A stretch of DNA of 64,000 bases, from positions 22,081,324 through 22,145,323 of the forward strand of contig CP099839.1 of assembly GCA_030062745.1 (NCBI GenBank), read 5' to 3'. The stretch comes from Capitulum mitella. Taxonomy: Eukaryota; Arthropoda; Thecostraca; Pollicipedomorpha; Pollicipedidae. The notes beneath the pieces were generated by a model. It saw nothing but the letters and a program-made list of their open reading frames with translations. It did not search any database and was not told where the DNA came from. Below are positions 1 to 12,500 of the stretch, in pieces (position 1 is the first letter of the stretch; each line of letters starts with the position of its first letter). Both the position numbers and the translations under genes were made by a program.

Positions 1-329
1 GCGGCTACGAGGCGACGCGCGCGCTGCTCACGCCGGCCGGCCGCTCCAAGGACGAGATCGGCGCGCTGCGCACGATCGTGGCCGGCGGCGTGGGTGGCGT
101 GCTGCTCTGGGTGGCCATCTTCCCGGCCGACGTCGTCAAGTCGCGCATCCAGGTGGAGGGCTCGCGCGAGCCGATGCTCAAGGTGATGCGCGCCATTCTG
201 CGCCAGGAGGGCGCGCGCGCCCTGTATAACGGGCTGTGGCCGACCGTCTTACGCACGTTCCCGGCCACGGGCGTTCTCTTCCTGGCCTACGAGCTTACCA
301 AGAAGACTCTGCACAACATTTTTGGGTGA
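1..329 (+). CDS. SLC25A15: Mitochondrial ornithine carrier, last exon (partial)
   Basis: Reading in frame from base 3 to the TGA at 327-329 gives about 108 residues of the C-terminal third of a mitochondrial carrier family (SLC25) protein. The carrier signature is clear: FPADVVKSRIQV (the PX[DE]XX[KR] motif), then an EG.RALYNGLWPT segment and the last helix ending FLAYELTKKTLHNIFG. The combination GRSKDE, GGVGGVLLW and FPATGVLFLAYE is what I know from the ornithine transporters ORNT1/ORNT2 (SLC25A15/SLC25A2), inner-membrane exchangers of ornithine and citrulline. The 5' exons lie left of the window. It is co-linear with the next gene but 5.6 kb away. Assignment to SLC25 is certain from the motif; the ornithine subtype is inferred from remembered family sequence. 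Confidence 0.87.
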   Translation, partial: GYEATRALLTPAGRSKDEIGALRTIVAGGVGGVLLWVAIFPADVVKSRIQVEGSREPMLKVMRAILRQEGARALYNGLWPTVLRTFPATGVLFLAYELTKKTLHNIFG

Positions 330-2589
330 CTGGCCATTATGTCGGATCGTCGTTCTTTGTAAAGACACATGCTAGGCATTATCTTTTAGGTGTAGTAGTA
401 GGATGCTTTTTACCTGGGATCGTCTGCTAATGCTCCCATCATGCTGCAGGGTACCATTTTTGATATACATTTTTTGAGTAGGTGGGTCATTGTAGGTTTG
501 TGCATTTGTTAACAATATTGAAGTGAAATGCAGTCACTGTATTTACCCCAGGTGCCATACTGAAACAAGCTGTGCAATATGTCTTCCACTGCATAGTCAT
601 ATGGAAGTATTTATACCTCCCAAGATGTTTGTACCTGTAGATCCATTTTTGCCATCAGGTTGTATTTGTTTTGTAAATATTTCCTGCAACCAAATATGGA
701 TCTGTTTCAAATGAGCTTATGTGGAATACTCATATTAATATGTTTTGTAACGCTAGGTAGAAGCCTGTTAAACAGACATGTGCCAGGATCCCGATGGTAC
801 GTAGGTGGTCTCCGTGTTGTATTCAACCCCTCGACTAGGGCGGGTCATTGGGTCATTTCGGAAAAGCCGTGTCCCTCCGGACCAGAGCGGTGCCCAGGTG
901 CCGGTAACTTACCCTAGTCAGCTTAGAATCAGATGCAAAACGAGGATACCCTGCATTCCATTGGGATTCCAGCACATGTCTGCTGTCAACCAAGACATTT
1001 TAGGTTTTTATATGACAGTAATCATCCTGTGCGGCTCCACATCTGCTTTTTGGTGCCCTTGCTGTTTACCTAGGATTATTGTTCGTGTAGTAATTGTATG
1101 ATGGTATCAGACATGGTAATGGCAATTGACTGTGGCCGCCCTCTTGATTGAAACACTTGGTCAGATGCCTAGGTTGTGCTTTCAAGTGAGTGAGAACTGT
1201 ACGGTAGCCGGAATATATTGCATGAGCTGTAAAATCTTGTCTGTGTAGCAAATAGACCAAAGAAGCCTTATGTTTGTAGGATTTCACTCATTGCGTCACG
1301 GGTAGCACTCATGCTGACTTTCGAACAACTGCTTTTTGCCGGTAACAGGCGTTTGAGACAAATTTGGTGCAAAAGTTGAACGCTGCGGAACGGGAAGAAG
1401 ACACTGAAGAACTGTGAAGAAGACGACTCGAGCTGCGTCCTCACTCAAAATGGTCCTGTGGATAGTGAATATGATACCAATATACGGATCCGCCGGAAAA
1501 GAAGATAGTATTCAGTTTCTTTTCGGCTTTTGGATAAGACGTCAAAAACTGTTAAAAATATTCGATATAATATTCGATTCGTATATATATATATATATAT
1601 ATAATCACTATTACATATTCATGCGAAATCGTCATGTATCTAATGTAGACCGCTTGGCTCAGGGGGGGGGGGGCATGGCCCCCATGGTCTCCCTTGGCTA
1701 CGTCTCTGGTTCCGATCCTGTTCCAAATGAGGCAGCCATCGTGTCTGCTTGTATTAGGGGCGAACTTGACGAGGGTGTGATCTTCGACATTTTCCTACTG
1801 AACCTTTTTTTGTTGTCAATTATGAAACAAGCATATTTTTGTATCCGTGTTGTTAAAATACACATAAAAGATGGTACGGAAACCTCGCATTGAGCATGTC
1901 CAGCCTGTAAAAAAGTTCTGTTTTGTTTAAATGTACAGGGAATGAAAAAATGAGTGGAATCTCAACAGACGTACAAAATAGGAGCTTTTCCAAAAACTCT
2001 AGTGTTTGGTTGGTAAAAAACCCCTATATGGGAGCTAATACCAAATTCAAAACTGAAAATGCTGAGATGAATGTGGCGCTCCAACTTTTTTCGCTGTCTG
2101 TTGCCATTGTTTGGTTGTCATATACCAACTTCGTAAGTTGTCACACCGGGACGTGTAACCGGGGTCACATATGTACCCCAAAATTGTGGCAGCGCTACAC
2201 CAACTTGGAAATTTTTTCCGATGAGTGGGGCAGAAATCTGCCTCAAGATCTGAAAAATCTACCGTAAGCTCAAATCGCTGCCGACCAGACCTCTTCGAAA
2301 TTTGCCACGTTCTGAAAACTTATCATTAAAGCGTGTTCGGAATTTGTGCTGATTGCCTATCAGAATTGAATGGTGGTGTATCTGTAATGGGGACTAACAT
2401 TTTAACGGTACTTTAAGAGACTTAAGTCATACTCCAAGTTTAGCAAGACATGTAGTTGTTTTGGTATGCTTACACATTAGATGTACAAGTGATGCTTAGA
2501 TAACCATGCATGTGATGGCCATTATTGTGGAGAATTATGAGTGTGTTGGGTAGGAGGAATTTGTACGCAGCACCATTGTCAATTTATTG
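330..2589 (+). other. 3' UTR and gene-free DNA
   Basis: No supportable coding exon was seen. The first part is presumably 3' UTR of the carrier. It holds an AT dinucleotide run at about 1581-1602 and a 12-G run at 1662-1673. I did not find a convincing AATAAA close to the stop codon. Confidence 0.5.
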
Positions 2590-3515
2590 TCAATACCGGA
2601 CGGTCGGGCAGGCGTCAACTCACCCTAGTTGCTTGTCGCTTGGGACAGTGGCGCCACGATGGTGGCCGGGAGACCGTGGGGCTTATAGGCTTGCTTTCCA
2701 TACTAACTTCACTGGTGTGTTCCTGTGTTTGACTGCGTGTTTGACTTGACGCAGTCACCTGTGTTTGACTGCGGGAAGGGTTGACGGGACGTAGTGTTGC
2801 GCCGTAGGCGCAACGCTGCGCCAAAGGTGCGGTATAGGATACTGGAGGCCACAGGCCTATGTCAGGGTGCAATCGGACGTGGTTCTGTCCAGCAAAATCG
2901 TAAGGTCGCGCGAAGCGTGGTATGTTATGTCTCAATAAGAGCCGTGTGCTGGACAAGGTTCGTAGTGCAAAGGGCTCGTGCGGAAAATGGTTCGTGAGAG
3001 AAAAGGTTGCTAAGGCAAAAGGTTCCTAACCAAAGGTTTGTAAACTTACAGTTGGTATTGGAAAAGGAACAGACCTAAAATAGTAATCTAGCCTAACCTA
3101 ACCTTACCTAACCTAACCTCTGTGTTGAACCGAGCCAGGTCGGATCGCACCCTTTATCGGCCTGCGGCCTCTAGTGTCCCATACCGCGCCTCCGGCGCGG
3201 GGTTGCGCCTTCGACTCAAATTCGGAACCAACCTTTCCCGGTACGAATTTTGTCCGATACTTGTTTTGCAAACCTGTGGCCACGAACCTTTTCTTATTTG
3301 GACCCTTGACTTCCGAACCTTGGTCTGGTTACCCTTCCTGGGTCGCTCGCGATAGCATATGGTCGCCCTGTTCCCTTCTTTACCCACCAATGGTGCGAGT
3401 TCAATGTACTAGCGAGCAGACCGTTTCGTGTTTTAGCCTGACTGTCGGCGGCGCCACTGTCGTGGGTGACGGAAAATTAGGGTGAGTTGATTTTCTGCCG
3501 GACCGTACGGTTTCA
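2590..3515. repeat. Foldback element with long inverted arms
   Basis: The two ends are imperfect inverted copies of each other. Left 2595-2665 (ACTCACCCTAGTT, then GACAGTGGCGCCAC) matches the reverse complement of right 3440-3513 (GGCGCCACTGTC, then TTAGGGTGAGTTGA, then CCGGACCGT). An inner pair also matches: 2795-2890 (TTGCGCC...GGTGCGGTATAGGAT...GGAGGCCACAGGCC) against 3125-3215 (GGCCTGCGGCCTCTAG...CCATACCGCGCC...GGTTGCGCC). Further in, AAGGTTCGT and ACGAACCTT recur on opposite sides. No transposase is visible, so this looks like a non-autonomous foldback or long-TIR DNA element of about 0.9 kb with a telomere-like tract near its centre. The exact borders and any target duplication are unclear. 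Confidence 0.65.
3092..3118. repeat. Interstitial CCTAA (TTAGG-like) tract
   Basis: About five units of CCTAA with one CCTTA variant (CCTAACCTAACCTTACC...). TTAGG is the usual arthropod telomere repeat, so this is a short interstitial telomere-like run. It sits in the loop region of the foldback element. Confidence 0.7.
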
Positions 3516-5961
3516 GTGGTGGTGGGCTTCTGTCTCAATGGGCAGTACAAAGACAGGCTTCTGGTGCAGTATGGCTGGTACACCCACTGTTTGTAAGCCT
3601 TTTAAATAAACCAGTGAAGTGTGTGTGATATAATAATCCAATTGTATTAAACTTGGCATAATTTAATATCCAGAATGTTGCCAATGATATGCAGATTTTA
3701 CTTTATGTAAAAGTACCTGACTGGCACAATTATTTGGTTAACCCACACCATAAGGGGACTTAACATGCAGGTCTTTTTTGGCCATATCACCGTGCAACCA
3801 AATAGTTCAACATCATCAAATTTTCATTGTCATGCAGTAAATTCTGTACACTATGGTGGAAAATGATGGTCATAGTCATCTGTGAACATGCAAAAATGCT
3901 ATTTAAAAAAATGGTTGCAATGTTTCCATTTCTTTTTGCGCTTGCTTGATCTTTACCAGTGTATTGGCAATACAAAATAGGTGATAATGTGCAGTATATG
4001 TCATAATATGATGAGATGTCATTGTAGATGACTAGTTAACTCACAGTGTCATCATCTGTCAAATTTGTACATCTGCGTTTTCGGTAACAGTTTTCGTAAT
4101 TGGTATATGATTTATGACATTGCATACAGTATGCAGCATAAATATAATCATCTAATGATTTTAGAAATACAGCACTAATTCACAGCATAAATCCAGCTGT
4201 GGTAGCTAGTTGAAGGTCTTGTGAGGACAAATGCATTGATGCTTTTTATTGAGTTTAGGATATTATCATCTTGTAGGCAGCAAACACAAGAGACATTGTT
4301 TTATTTGTGCATTGAGCCAGACTACCCAGTCACATTTTGAGACCGTGATGTGTGTAGCACAACAACCTACTGCAACATCCCAACCAGCATTCACTCAACA
4401 GGGGTCTGATGCTGGGTTGTGTGGGGAGTGTGATTGGATCCAGCTAGGAATGCCAAACCAGCATCTTTCATTTGTGGAGCCTTGCTTTACACTTGCTGTC
4501 AATCAGATTAAGGTAGATTAGGTGAATAATGCAAGAGATATCTCCAGAGTTGTCCAGCCAGATATTTAGTCAGATACTAGAGATGATCTGGTATCTGGCA
4601 GATATTTCCATGATCTGGCTGGATATTACAGGATATTTGGCTTAATGTATGTTCACAGAACCATTTCAGGAGAAAGGTGCCTTGTTATATCAGATTGTTG
4701 ATGTAATTGGAAGTTCCAGAGTCTGTCTGAAGCACCACCTTTCCTTCTAAGTTTGGGAGGGTTGAGACATATTTTGCAAGAGTGGGACTCAGGTTCAGAG
4801 CTGTGGAACAATAGCCAGCACATGCTAAACAGCCTATTTTATGGTGTGTTATCTTTGTATTTTTGGAACATCTGTCTTTCTTAAATCCTCTGATACAAAT
4901 GAATCAGAGGGCAGTATACTTCAAGAGACACATATTAATGTCCATATAGAATGCTTACCAAGCCAGGTATTCTAGTTCTTCTAAATACTATAATAGCATT
5001 CTGCATATTCCAGGGTCTTTGCTCATATATGTTATCTCTGTGGGGGCTGTGGGGGGTGGCATTTTCCACATAGTTTTCCAGAAGTGGTGATTTGTCCCCT
5101 AATTTTTTAGGTCTGAGATAGGTACTTCCCATTGGTGACACAATTTCTTGAACTTTAAAATCCAGTGAGAAGAATGTCAACCCATGTTATCATGCAATGA
5201 CTGACAGGTGTTTTTTGCCCCCCGCACCTGTTTTTGGTGGATTGCAGCCAGCTTACCCCCCCCCCCCAATTCTGAGCCATGATTACACCCATGCTTTTTG
5301 CATGTGGTGAGAGATGGTGAACTCTTCTATGATTGTTATGTTATTTATTTATTTATTTATTTATTTTTTTTTTTACCAGAAAACATGGAAATGTCACATT
5401 ATGTGTATGCACCATGGTGAGTGATTTAAATTGTTAGCTTTTTACTTAGCATTCTTTAGTTTTCAGATCTTTCCTTTTTCAAATGAATTTTTTTCATTGC
5501 ATTGTTTTTCAGTAGAAATAGTAGGTAAAAATAGGTAAGCATAATATCCATTATCCAGCAGGATATCCAGCACCCCAATTCAGCTTATCCAGTATTTGGC
5601 CAGATCACAAAAATCCCAATCCAGTGCATCCCAAGATTAGGTCAGAGTTGTGGATGAAGTATTTGGGTGTGGTAGGTATATGATATTGTATGAGGATTTT
5701 ACCTGAAACAGAGCAAAGCTCAAAATGTGCTTGGTACTCTAGAATTGAGCTGAATAGGAATGAAATGCCCATAACACGGCCATTTAAAATCAGCTAAGGT
5801 GAACTGATCAGTCTTTCTATCTCATGTGTCATAAATCAAGGTGTGGCTTTGCAGACAATGTTTGGCCGACTTTGCATCGTCCCCTGCAAGACCCATGTCA
5901 GGGAACGCAATGTTCCCGACTGGCCCGCGCTCTGACCGGCTCTTCCTGCGGCAGAGTCTCG
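3516..5961. other. Gene-free intergenic DNA
   Basis: No coding exon is supported. Two patches (about 4537-4645 and 5540-5640) are rich in degenerate CCAGATA / GATCTGG / TATCCAG words, possibly two ends of one decayed repeat. There is a 12-C run at 5256-5267. The 3' part contains the promoter region of the MIF4G gene; no TATA box stands out. Confidence 0.45.
5341..5374. repeat. (TTTA)n microsatellite followed by T run
   Basis: Six to seven TTTA units followed by about eleven T residues, in intergenic DNA upstream of the MIF4G gene. Confidence 0.85.
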
Positions 5962-8513
5962 ATGAGCGGCAGGGCGAGAGGCCGCGGCCGCGGCGACTTC
6001 TCCTCGGCGGGCCCCGAGGACCGCCGGCCGCTGCGCAGGCCCGGAGACGGGGCGCCGGTCGCGGCCGGCGACAGGACGCCGCCCCGGCAGCCAGGCGAGG
6101 GTCAGTCGCTGCAGCGGGCAGCGGGGCCTTTTGCTGTGTGATGGCACCCCTGCAGCTGCCTTGGGGTACGAGGAATTGATAGTTGTGTTAGTTCGGAGCA
6201 CTGTGTCATGAAATGGTTGACACTATTGGCTTGTTTTGCCAGGCTTTCCTGCCACAAATACTGTGGAATTGGAGGTGCAGAAGTTGTCAATTTCTCCTGA
6301 GCCTTCGGAAGAGGAGATTGTCTCACTCCTGAAGAGCACTCCAAATGATGCGCAATTGCTGTAAGTTGTTAGCAAGGTTAGAGAAGGTGGCGTTTTTTTG
6401 CGATGAAAAACACCAGAAAATATGTGCTCCAAAAACATTGTATACTCCAAAAGTTTGATATGCTTTCATCAAAAAGCTACACTATAACGATCTTGTTCTG
6501 CAAGCAAATGACTGTCCCCCTTCAGTAAGAAGCAGGTATGATGTCGTAACTGACTGAAACCAAGAACGCCAACTTGAACCAGTACTACTGTTTGCAAAAT
6601 TTTGCACTCCAAAACAAAACTTATACTCCAGCACCAAGAATGAAGGCCAAATTTCCATCCCTGGTTCTTAGCCATGTTTCACGCTGATTGCCAGTTTGTG
6701 CTATGTCTATCTGAGGGAGGTACCAGGGAACAGGGAATTGTGTAGGCCATTGGATTGTTGGTGTCAGTTTTGAGTTCGGGGTGTCGCGTTGTCTGACCTC
6801 CCCGTGAGTAGACCACCGCCCGTCTGACCGGACCTGGGTCCGACCGGACCGCAGGGTGGCGCTGCGCGAGCTGCACGAGCGGGCGCTGCGCTGCCGGCCG
6901 GTGGGCACCCGTCTGGCGGCGGCGGCCGGCCGGCTGCAGGCCGAGGCCACCGAGGGCTCCCACCTGCGCGGCCTGCGTACCCACCTGCTCAACTTCGTCC
7001 AGGCCAACTACAAACGTGAGCCGCGCGCAGAGGGCTGTCCGTGAAGGAGAGGGCACGGTGGGGGGATGAGGCGCGGCATCCGGCGGCCTCGTACCGTTCC
7101 GATATATCGATCACGTAAGCGTGGCACTGCTTGAATGAAGGTGGGGTGCCGCAACCGGCATTTGCGGTGAGGCCCGACCTTGTTCACTTTCAGACACTGT
7201 CATGCCTGGCGATGTTTTTCATTGCTGAACACTTGACGCTGTGCGTGTGACCAGGATCTCGGTGCGTGTTAAGGATGCCTAGTACCTCCGCGTTATTTTG
7301 TGCCTCCGCGATTGCGGCTGGCCGCCGGCTGATCGGCCGTCCGACCGCGCCGCAGGCCGGCACGACGACCGCATGATGGACCCAGCCCGGTTCGCCGGCG
7401 CCGCCTGGCTGCTGGGGGAGGTGTTCTGCTCGGTGCGACTGGCCGACGGCTCTGCCGTGCTCGTGCTGGTGTCGCCCATCCTGGAGTACCTGACGGCGCT
7501 GCTACACTGCCGCCAGGAGGACCAGGTCCTGGCGGCCGCCCAGGTCAGTCGCCGCCAGCCGGCCGCGCTTGGCGTCCGTTTTAGTCGGCTGTGATGTGCT
7601 GTGCAGTGTTTCGTCCAGCAGATCACCGGATAAATGCAGCAGGCGTCGTGTTTGCACCGGAATCTCCAGACTTTCCGGGAAGGGAAGCAGGTGTGCAGCC
7701 AGGATTTCCCTAAGGGGGGGGGGGCTCAGTGTGAAATGAAATCCTACGAAAACCGCTTGCTGGGAAGACGATGTGTAATGGTTTTCACAAAAATGCGGGC
7801 CTAACGGGGGGGGGGAGGGCTGGGCCCCCTTTGGCTGCGCCGGTGTAGGGAAGGATGTTGCAGTGTTCTTTGGCTTTTGCATGTAGAATATGGCAGTTAA
7901 TATGGCAGGAAACCAAGTGAATTATTTTTGTGTGATTAATTCCACTGTGTTTCAGCAAGCAATATATGAATTATGTTTCTTTAGTTAATGTTTTGCAAAG
8001 CTGGTATAACGCAAAGGGAATCCTCCGTTGGCAGCGCGCCCCACGTATTTCTGTTTACGCCACTGGTTGTTGGTGTTTCAGCTGAATCGCATTGGTGCAG
8101 AGCTGAGCCTGTGCAGTCCGGAGGGTGTGGCCGAACTTTTGAACTCGATCCGAGAGCGACTCATCTCGCCTGACTGCAGCCACGCGCTTCGTGCCGACTT
8201 CCTTCTGTGCGTCGAACTGGCTGCCTGCCGCTGGGAGGGACTGTCGCCGCATGCGCGCCACTTTTACTCCCACCATGGCGTGTCGGTGCCCGATCTCAGC
8301 GACGCGCCGCGGCGCCCCGCCGCACCAACCAAGGCGCAGGCGAGTCCAAACGACTCCAGGCGGGGGGAGGAACGCTCAGTCGCCCGCGAGCAGTCGCGGC
8401 AGGCGGACGTGTCGCGTGGCGGCGAGGCTCTGTCGGAGCCCCGGTCGCAGCCGCAGTCGCGGACTGGCGCGGGCCAGTGGACTACCGGGCCAGACGACGA
8501 AGACTGGGACTGA
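5962..8513 (+). CDS. MIF4G-domain translation factor (PAIP1/CTIF/MIF4GD group), 5 exons
   Basis: Exons 5962-6100, 6243-6360, 6855-7015, 7356-7543 and 8082-8513 join in phases 1, 2, 1, 0 with GT/AG borders, giving 345 aa. The start ATG opens an Arg/Gly-rich head (MSGRARGRGRGDF) followed by a Pro-rich stretch. Residues of about 55-255 form an all-helical MIF4G (HEAT) fold: ALRELHERALRCRP, LRTHLLNFVQANYKRR, RFAGAAWLLGEVFCSV, LNRIGAELSLCS and IRERLISPDCSHALRADFLL match in order the middle domain of PAIP1, and the ending W.GLSPHARHFYSHHG resembles MIF4GD/CTIF. Known members bridge poly(A)-binding protein, the cap complex or histone mRNA factors to eIF4A/eIF3 in the cytoplasm. The tail is low-complexity Ser/Arg and ends DDEDWD, an acidic-aromatic terminus. 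A PAM2 motif was looked for but not found. The subfamily is uncertain; the gene model is strong because every splice phase agrees. Confidence 0.82.
7693..7841 (+). mobile_element. Short TIR element family M, copy 1
   Basis: About 150 bp starting TGCAGCCAGGATTT and ending GGCTGCGCC, so the ends are short inverted repeats (GGCGCAGCC). The inside reads CTCAGTGTGAAATGAAATC, then GCTGGGAAGACGATGTG, then ATGGTTTTCAC. The same text recurs at 11863-12016 (reverse) and 44986-45126 (direct). It lies in intron 4 of the MIF4G gene and includes G runs of 11 and 9 bases. Non-coding and MITE-like; superfamily unknown. Confidence 0.75.
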
Positions 8514-9523
8514 GCAGCTCGGCCAGCGGACCTACGCGAAGTGACTAACATTGGGAACACGTTTATGAGGTACTCTGCGCCGTAGTGGCATTGGACTCTG
8601 TATGTGGTGACCGCCATTCGATGTTTGATATGCAGGTTTTCAGAAAATTATTTGTCTTTCATTGAAACCGTCGCCTTTTATGTACTGACTGATATTTGTT
8701 GGAAGAATTTGCCATACATTTACGGAGTACAAAAAGCGCCAGAAGTTCGCCCCACGCGTAATCCGAATCTCGTAGACGAATGTGATGCACGATGACAGAC
8801 CAGGAGATTCGTTTTTTTTAAACGGTTTGTTCAATACATGCTCGTTTTCAGCCTAGGTAACTACGCATTCTAACAGCTGTGGTTCGTGCTTTTAGCGTAT
8901 GTTCTTTTGTCATACGTGCTGGTGTGATGTAATACAAGACATTTCGTACAAAGGCAAGATAATGTGCATCCGCCGGTTTCCATCCAGCCTCGGAACAGCT
9001 TATTGGGAATGGGTACCACTGATCATCCATGCAATCCAACAGGACACCGTGGCTGATGGCACTGTGACCGGCATCACATACCGAAGCCAAATTCCATTTT
9101 GGAGCGTGCCGCGTCTATTACGAGCGAGGTGCATTGTATTCGGCTATTCGGTCCGTATGCTCCTGCTGAACTCCGTAATGACCGGCCGCTGAATGCCAAC
9201 GATCCAAGGCACGCTGCACCATTGCGGCCGCCGGCGTCGGCGTGGGACTCTGCCCTCGCAGCCCAGGTGCGGGTCGGACGACGCGCCGCCGTCGACGGCG
9301 CTGTGTCCGACGGCGCCGAAAGCCCTCCGGCAACGACGTGCATCAGTCGTCTCCAGAATTGCGCCGCGTCGCTCCTCGTGGTGGTCCCGCTTCGATCGCG
9401 CGCGGTGGCGGCTTAGAGGGCCCGCTCCGCCGCGTTGTATGGCTCCCTGCCGAGACGTCTCGGAAACGGCCAGGCGCTCGGAGGGCGTTCAGAAGGCCGC
9501 CGGTCGGTGAAGAAGGGGCCACA
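8514..9523. other. Intergenic, GC-rich before channel gene A
   Basis: No certain exon. The 3' part (about 9180-9523) is very GC-rich and has open frames in several phases, including one continuous with the first exon of channel gene A but without an ATG before 9524. It is probably 5' UTR, or it may hold an unrecognised N-terminal exon. Confidence 0.4.
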
Positions 9524-12500
9524 ATGCTTGGCCTGTGCAGGAGTCTGCTCGCCGGGGGTCACCGGCGCCTTAGGGTGGTCGCCGAAGCTGTCGTTCGTGT
9601 TTCGTTCCTGTCGGCCTGCCTTTACGTTCTGGGAATACAGGTAGGTGGGCATTGGATGTCCTAGAGTGGCGGCTGGTGACGTTCATTTTTACTGGATATA
9701 AAACTTTGCTCATTTTATGATGGTTTTTCCCCCGAAGTTGATTTTTCTCGCCATGCCTTTATCTATATTCACATCATTTCATGTGTTCGGCAGCCCATGG
9801 GGCAGGCAGGTAAACGGCCCTACCGAACTGACGGCAGCCCTACCAATTTTAGGCAAGTTTGAAGGGACTGTCCCATCTTGATAACGCTCCATAGACCGCA
9901 CTGGTCTAAAAATGCCGCTGATAACGTTTCCAGTACCAGTTTTTCTCCGAGAAATGCCGGCTGTAGAAACTTGGGAAATGCAGTCAATTAAACATCACGT
10001 CCTGTAGTAATCTGTCGATATGCAGCAATACGGCTTTGGGGCGCCGGTCAAAAAACGCAAGCGTTCGTTGGTCGGCGCCCCCTGTCGTTTGCAGCGCGGC
10101 GTCACGCACCACGTCACGACATGCGTCACGCTCAACAGCTGTAGACAGAACACAGCCGAATAGGACGGGGAAACCGTGGGATATTGTTTTGAACCTCCAT
10201 TAACGTGGGATTTTGAGATATGACTTATATTACAGATTCTTCATCAGACTAACACTTGGCTATCTCAGTGTAAAACACGCGTGAGTGTGGAACATTACCT
10301 TAAACATTGACTCTGTCACTTTACGGAACAAATTTATCTATGAATGACCGTGAACCTACGAGTTTTGAAAGGCTCATACGCTGATGCATCCCTGTACAGC
10401 ATTCCAATAATATCTCCGTGATGCTCTCTACAGATGTGAGATGATGGAAATGATTGTTTTGTCTTAAACAATGTCGTCTGCCAAACGCTGCGTTTTGTTT
10501 TCAGTTGTCCTCATGTCTCTCCAAGTACCAGGAGCACGGCACACTTTCATCACTCGAGTGGAAATCATATTCCGAAGATGGATTTCCCCTCCCAGCAGTC
10601 ACGCTCTGCACGAGAGCACCATTCAACAGGTTTGGGTTCTTCTAGCATGGCTTCAGATGCATTCATGCGCTTTACGACGTGGTTATTTGCAGTTCTTCGG
10701 TATCACGGTTAGGAGAAACTGGCCTTGGAAAACCACGCCAGTGATCAAAACATTTTCCGGCCGTTAAAGCCGGCTGTAGCTGATTAACCGGATCTTACTT
10801 TTCTTTGCTTTTCGGAAACCGCGGGAGGCTGCACAAATGCTTGAAATCAAAACGTGAGGGATGCGACTGAATGACGTGAATGATGGCATGAGATCCGCAC
10901 ACTTTTAAACCAAGGTTGGGCTAGGTGAACAACACGATTCCACGACGCTAATCCAGTTAGCCTTGTGTTTTCTGACTCGAGTCGTAGCATCTGCGGCCGA
11001 GCCGACCGCCTTGCGATATTGGTTGACATCAGCACTCATTACTATGACCCGCACCGCATGGCACCTTAATGAAGCGCATGCCTGCAGGTCCTTTATAAAA
11101 CCGATTGGTGTCGGAGTTCGTTACAGTTTGTTACGATCTACATTATCGGGAAACCACAGAGAGGCACTAGGCTTGTGTCTGAATCTGGTTCGATTCGCAG
11201 TAATGCTGAATCAGTTCATGAATTCCACTCCGTCGTGAATCGGAATCGAAATCGATTCATTTGATAATTGCAGTGAATCAGGATTAGAATCGAATCGTAG
11301 GTTTTCGGTCATCCAGTCATCAGGAAATCGGAACTGAATCGACCCTCTTTTCCATCTGCTTTGAATCAGAATAAGAACCGATTCCCAGTTCAGGGAGCCA
11401 ATCAACTGACTTGAGTGAATCAACTGACTCGAGGTAAATCAAGCACAAACATGGGAGTGACATAATTAACACTGCATGTTTCTCGACGTCTGAAAAATTA
11501 ATCGCGCAGAAAAAACGAATAGTATTGCACTTATGCTGGTTAGTGCCCCGCTAAAAATTCCTGGGATATTTCACGTGCCTATGCCCCGAGAGTCAGGGGC
11601 CATCGTCCATCTATTTTTTTCCGATTCTGAACACATTAGCATTGTTGAATGACGAAGGAAGAATCTTCTTAAAATATGAGGATCTGTTCTTTCCCAATAC
11701 GATTCTAGGTTTCTGGCTGTACCATTGCTATGTGGATTTGACCGGTAACTGGAGTGTGTGCTGTTTTATTTTTACAACGGACAACGGGCCTGGAGCCATC
11801 AGTTCAAAATACAAACGCTTCACGCCATACGGGGTATGTGATGGAAGAGGCGTTGGACCACAGACGCAGCCAGGGGGAGGGGGGGGGCGGTCCCCGATAG
11901 GCCTGCATTTTTTGTGAAAACCATTGCACATCGTCTTCCCAGCAGGCGGTTTTCGTATGACTTCAGTTCACACTGAGCTCCGCCCCCTCCCCCTTAAGAA
12001 AATCCCGGCTGCGCCCCTGCGGTGGACTGTGGACAAACGGAACATTCAGATGGGAACCCACGAAATTTACTACCCATTGTCATCAGGCTTGTCCCTTTCC
12101 GTATCTTTTGTACCAGACCAGTGAGACTATGTATTCATAGGAGACACAAGTGCCTCAAAGTACCCCAATGTCCCCTTAACTTCAGCTTCGAGACTCTACT
12201 TCATTAAGTCAATTCGAGTTTAATTTGGCATGTTGAAGTTTGTAGGCATATGGCCTCATTGCTGTTGGATATAGCTTCATTTCGTTACTTGCTATGTTTG
12301 GACATTTTTGTGTAGTCTAAATCTTTCTATTGCTACGGACATGGGTGTGGTTTTTGCAAAAATGATGGTGGGTTCCCAAAAGGCATATGAGAATATCCAT
12401 ATATTACGTATCGGGGTGTGGGGGGGGGGGGGGTTGTGAAAGGCGTTTATGCCTAAAGTTCAGAAAAATGAATGAAAAGATATTACGGGATTCTTAAATT

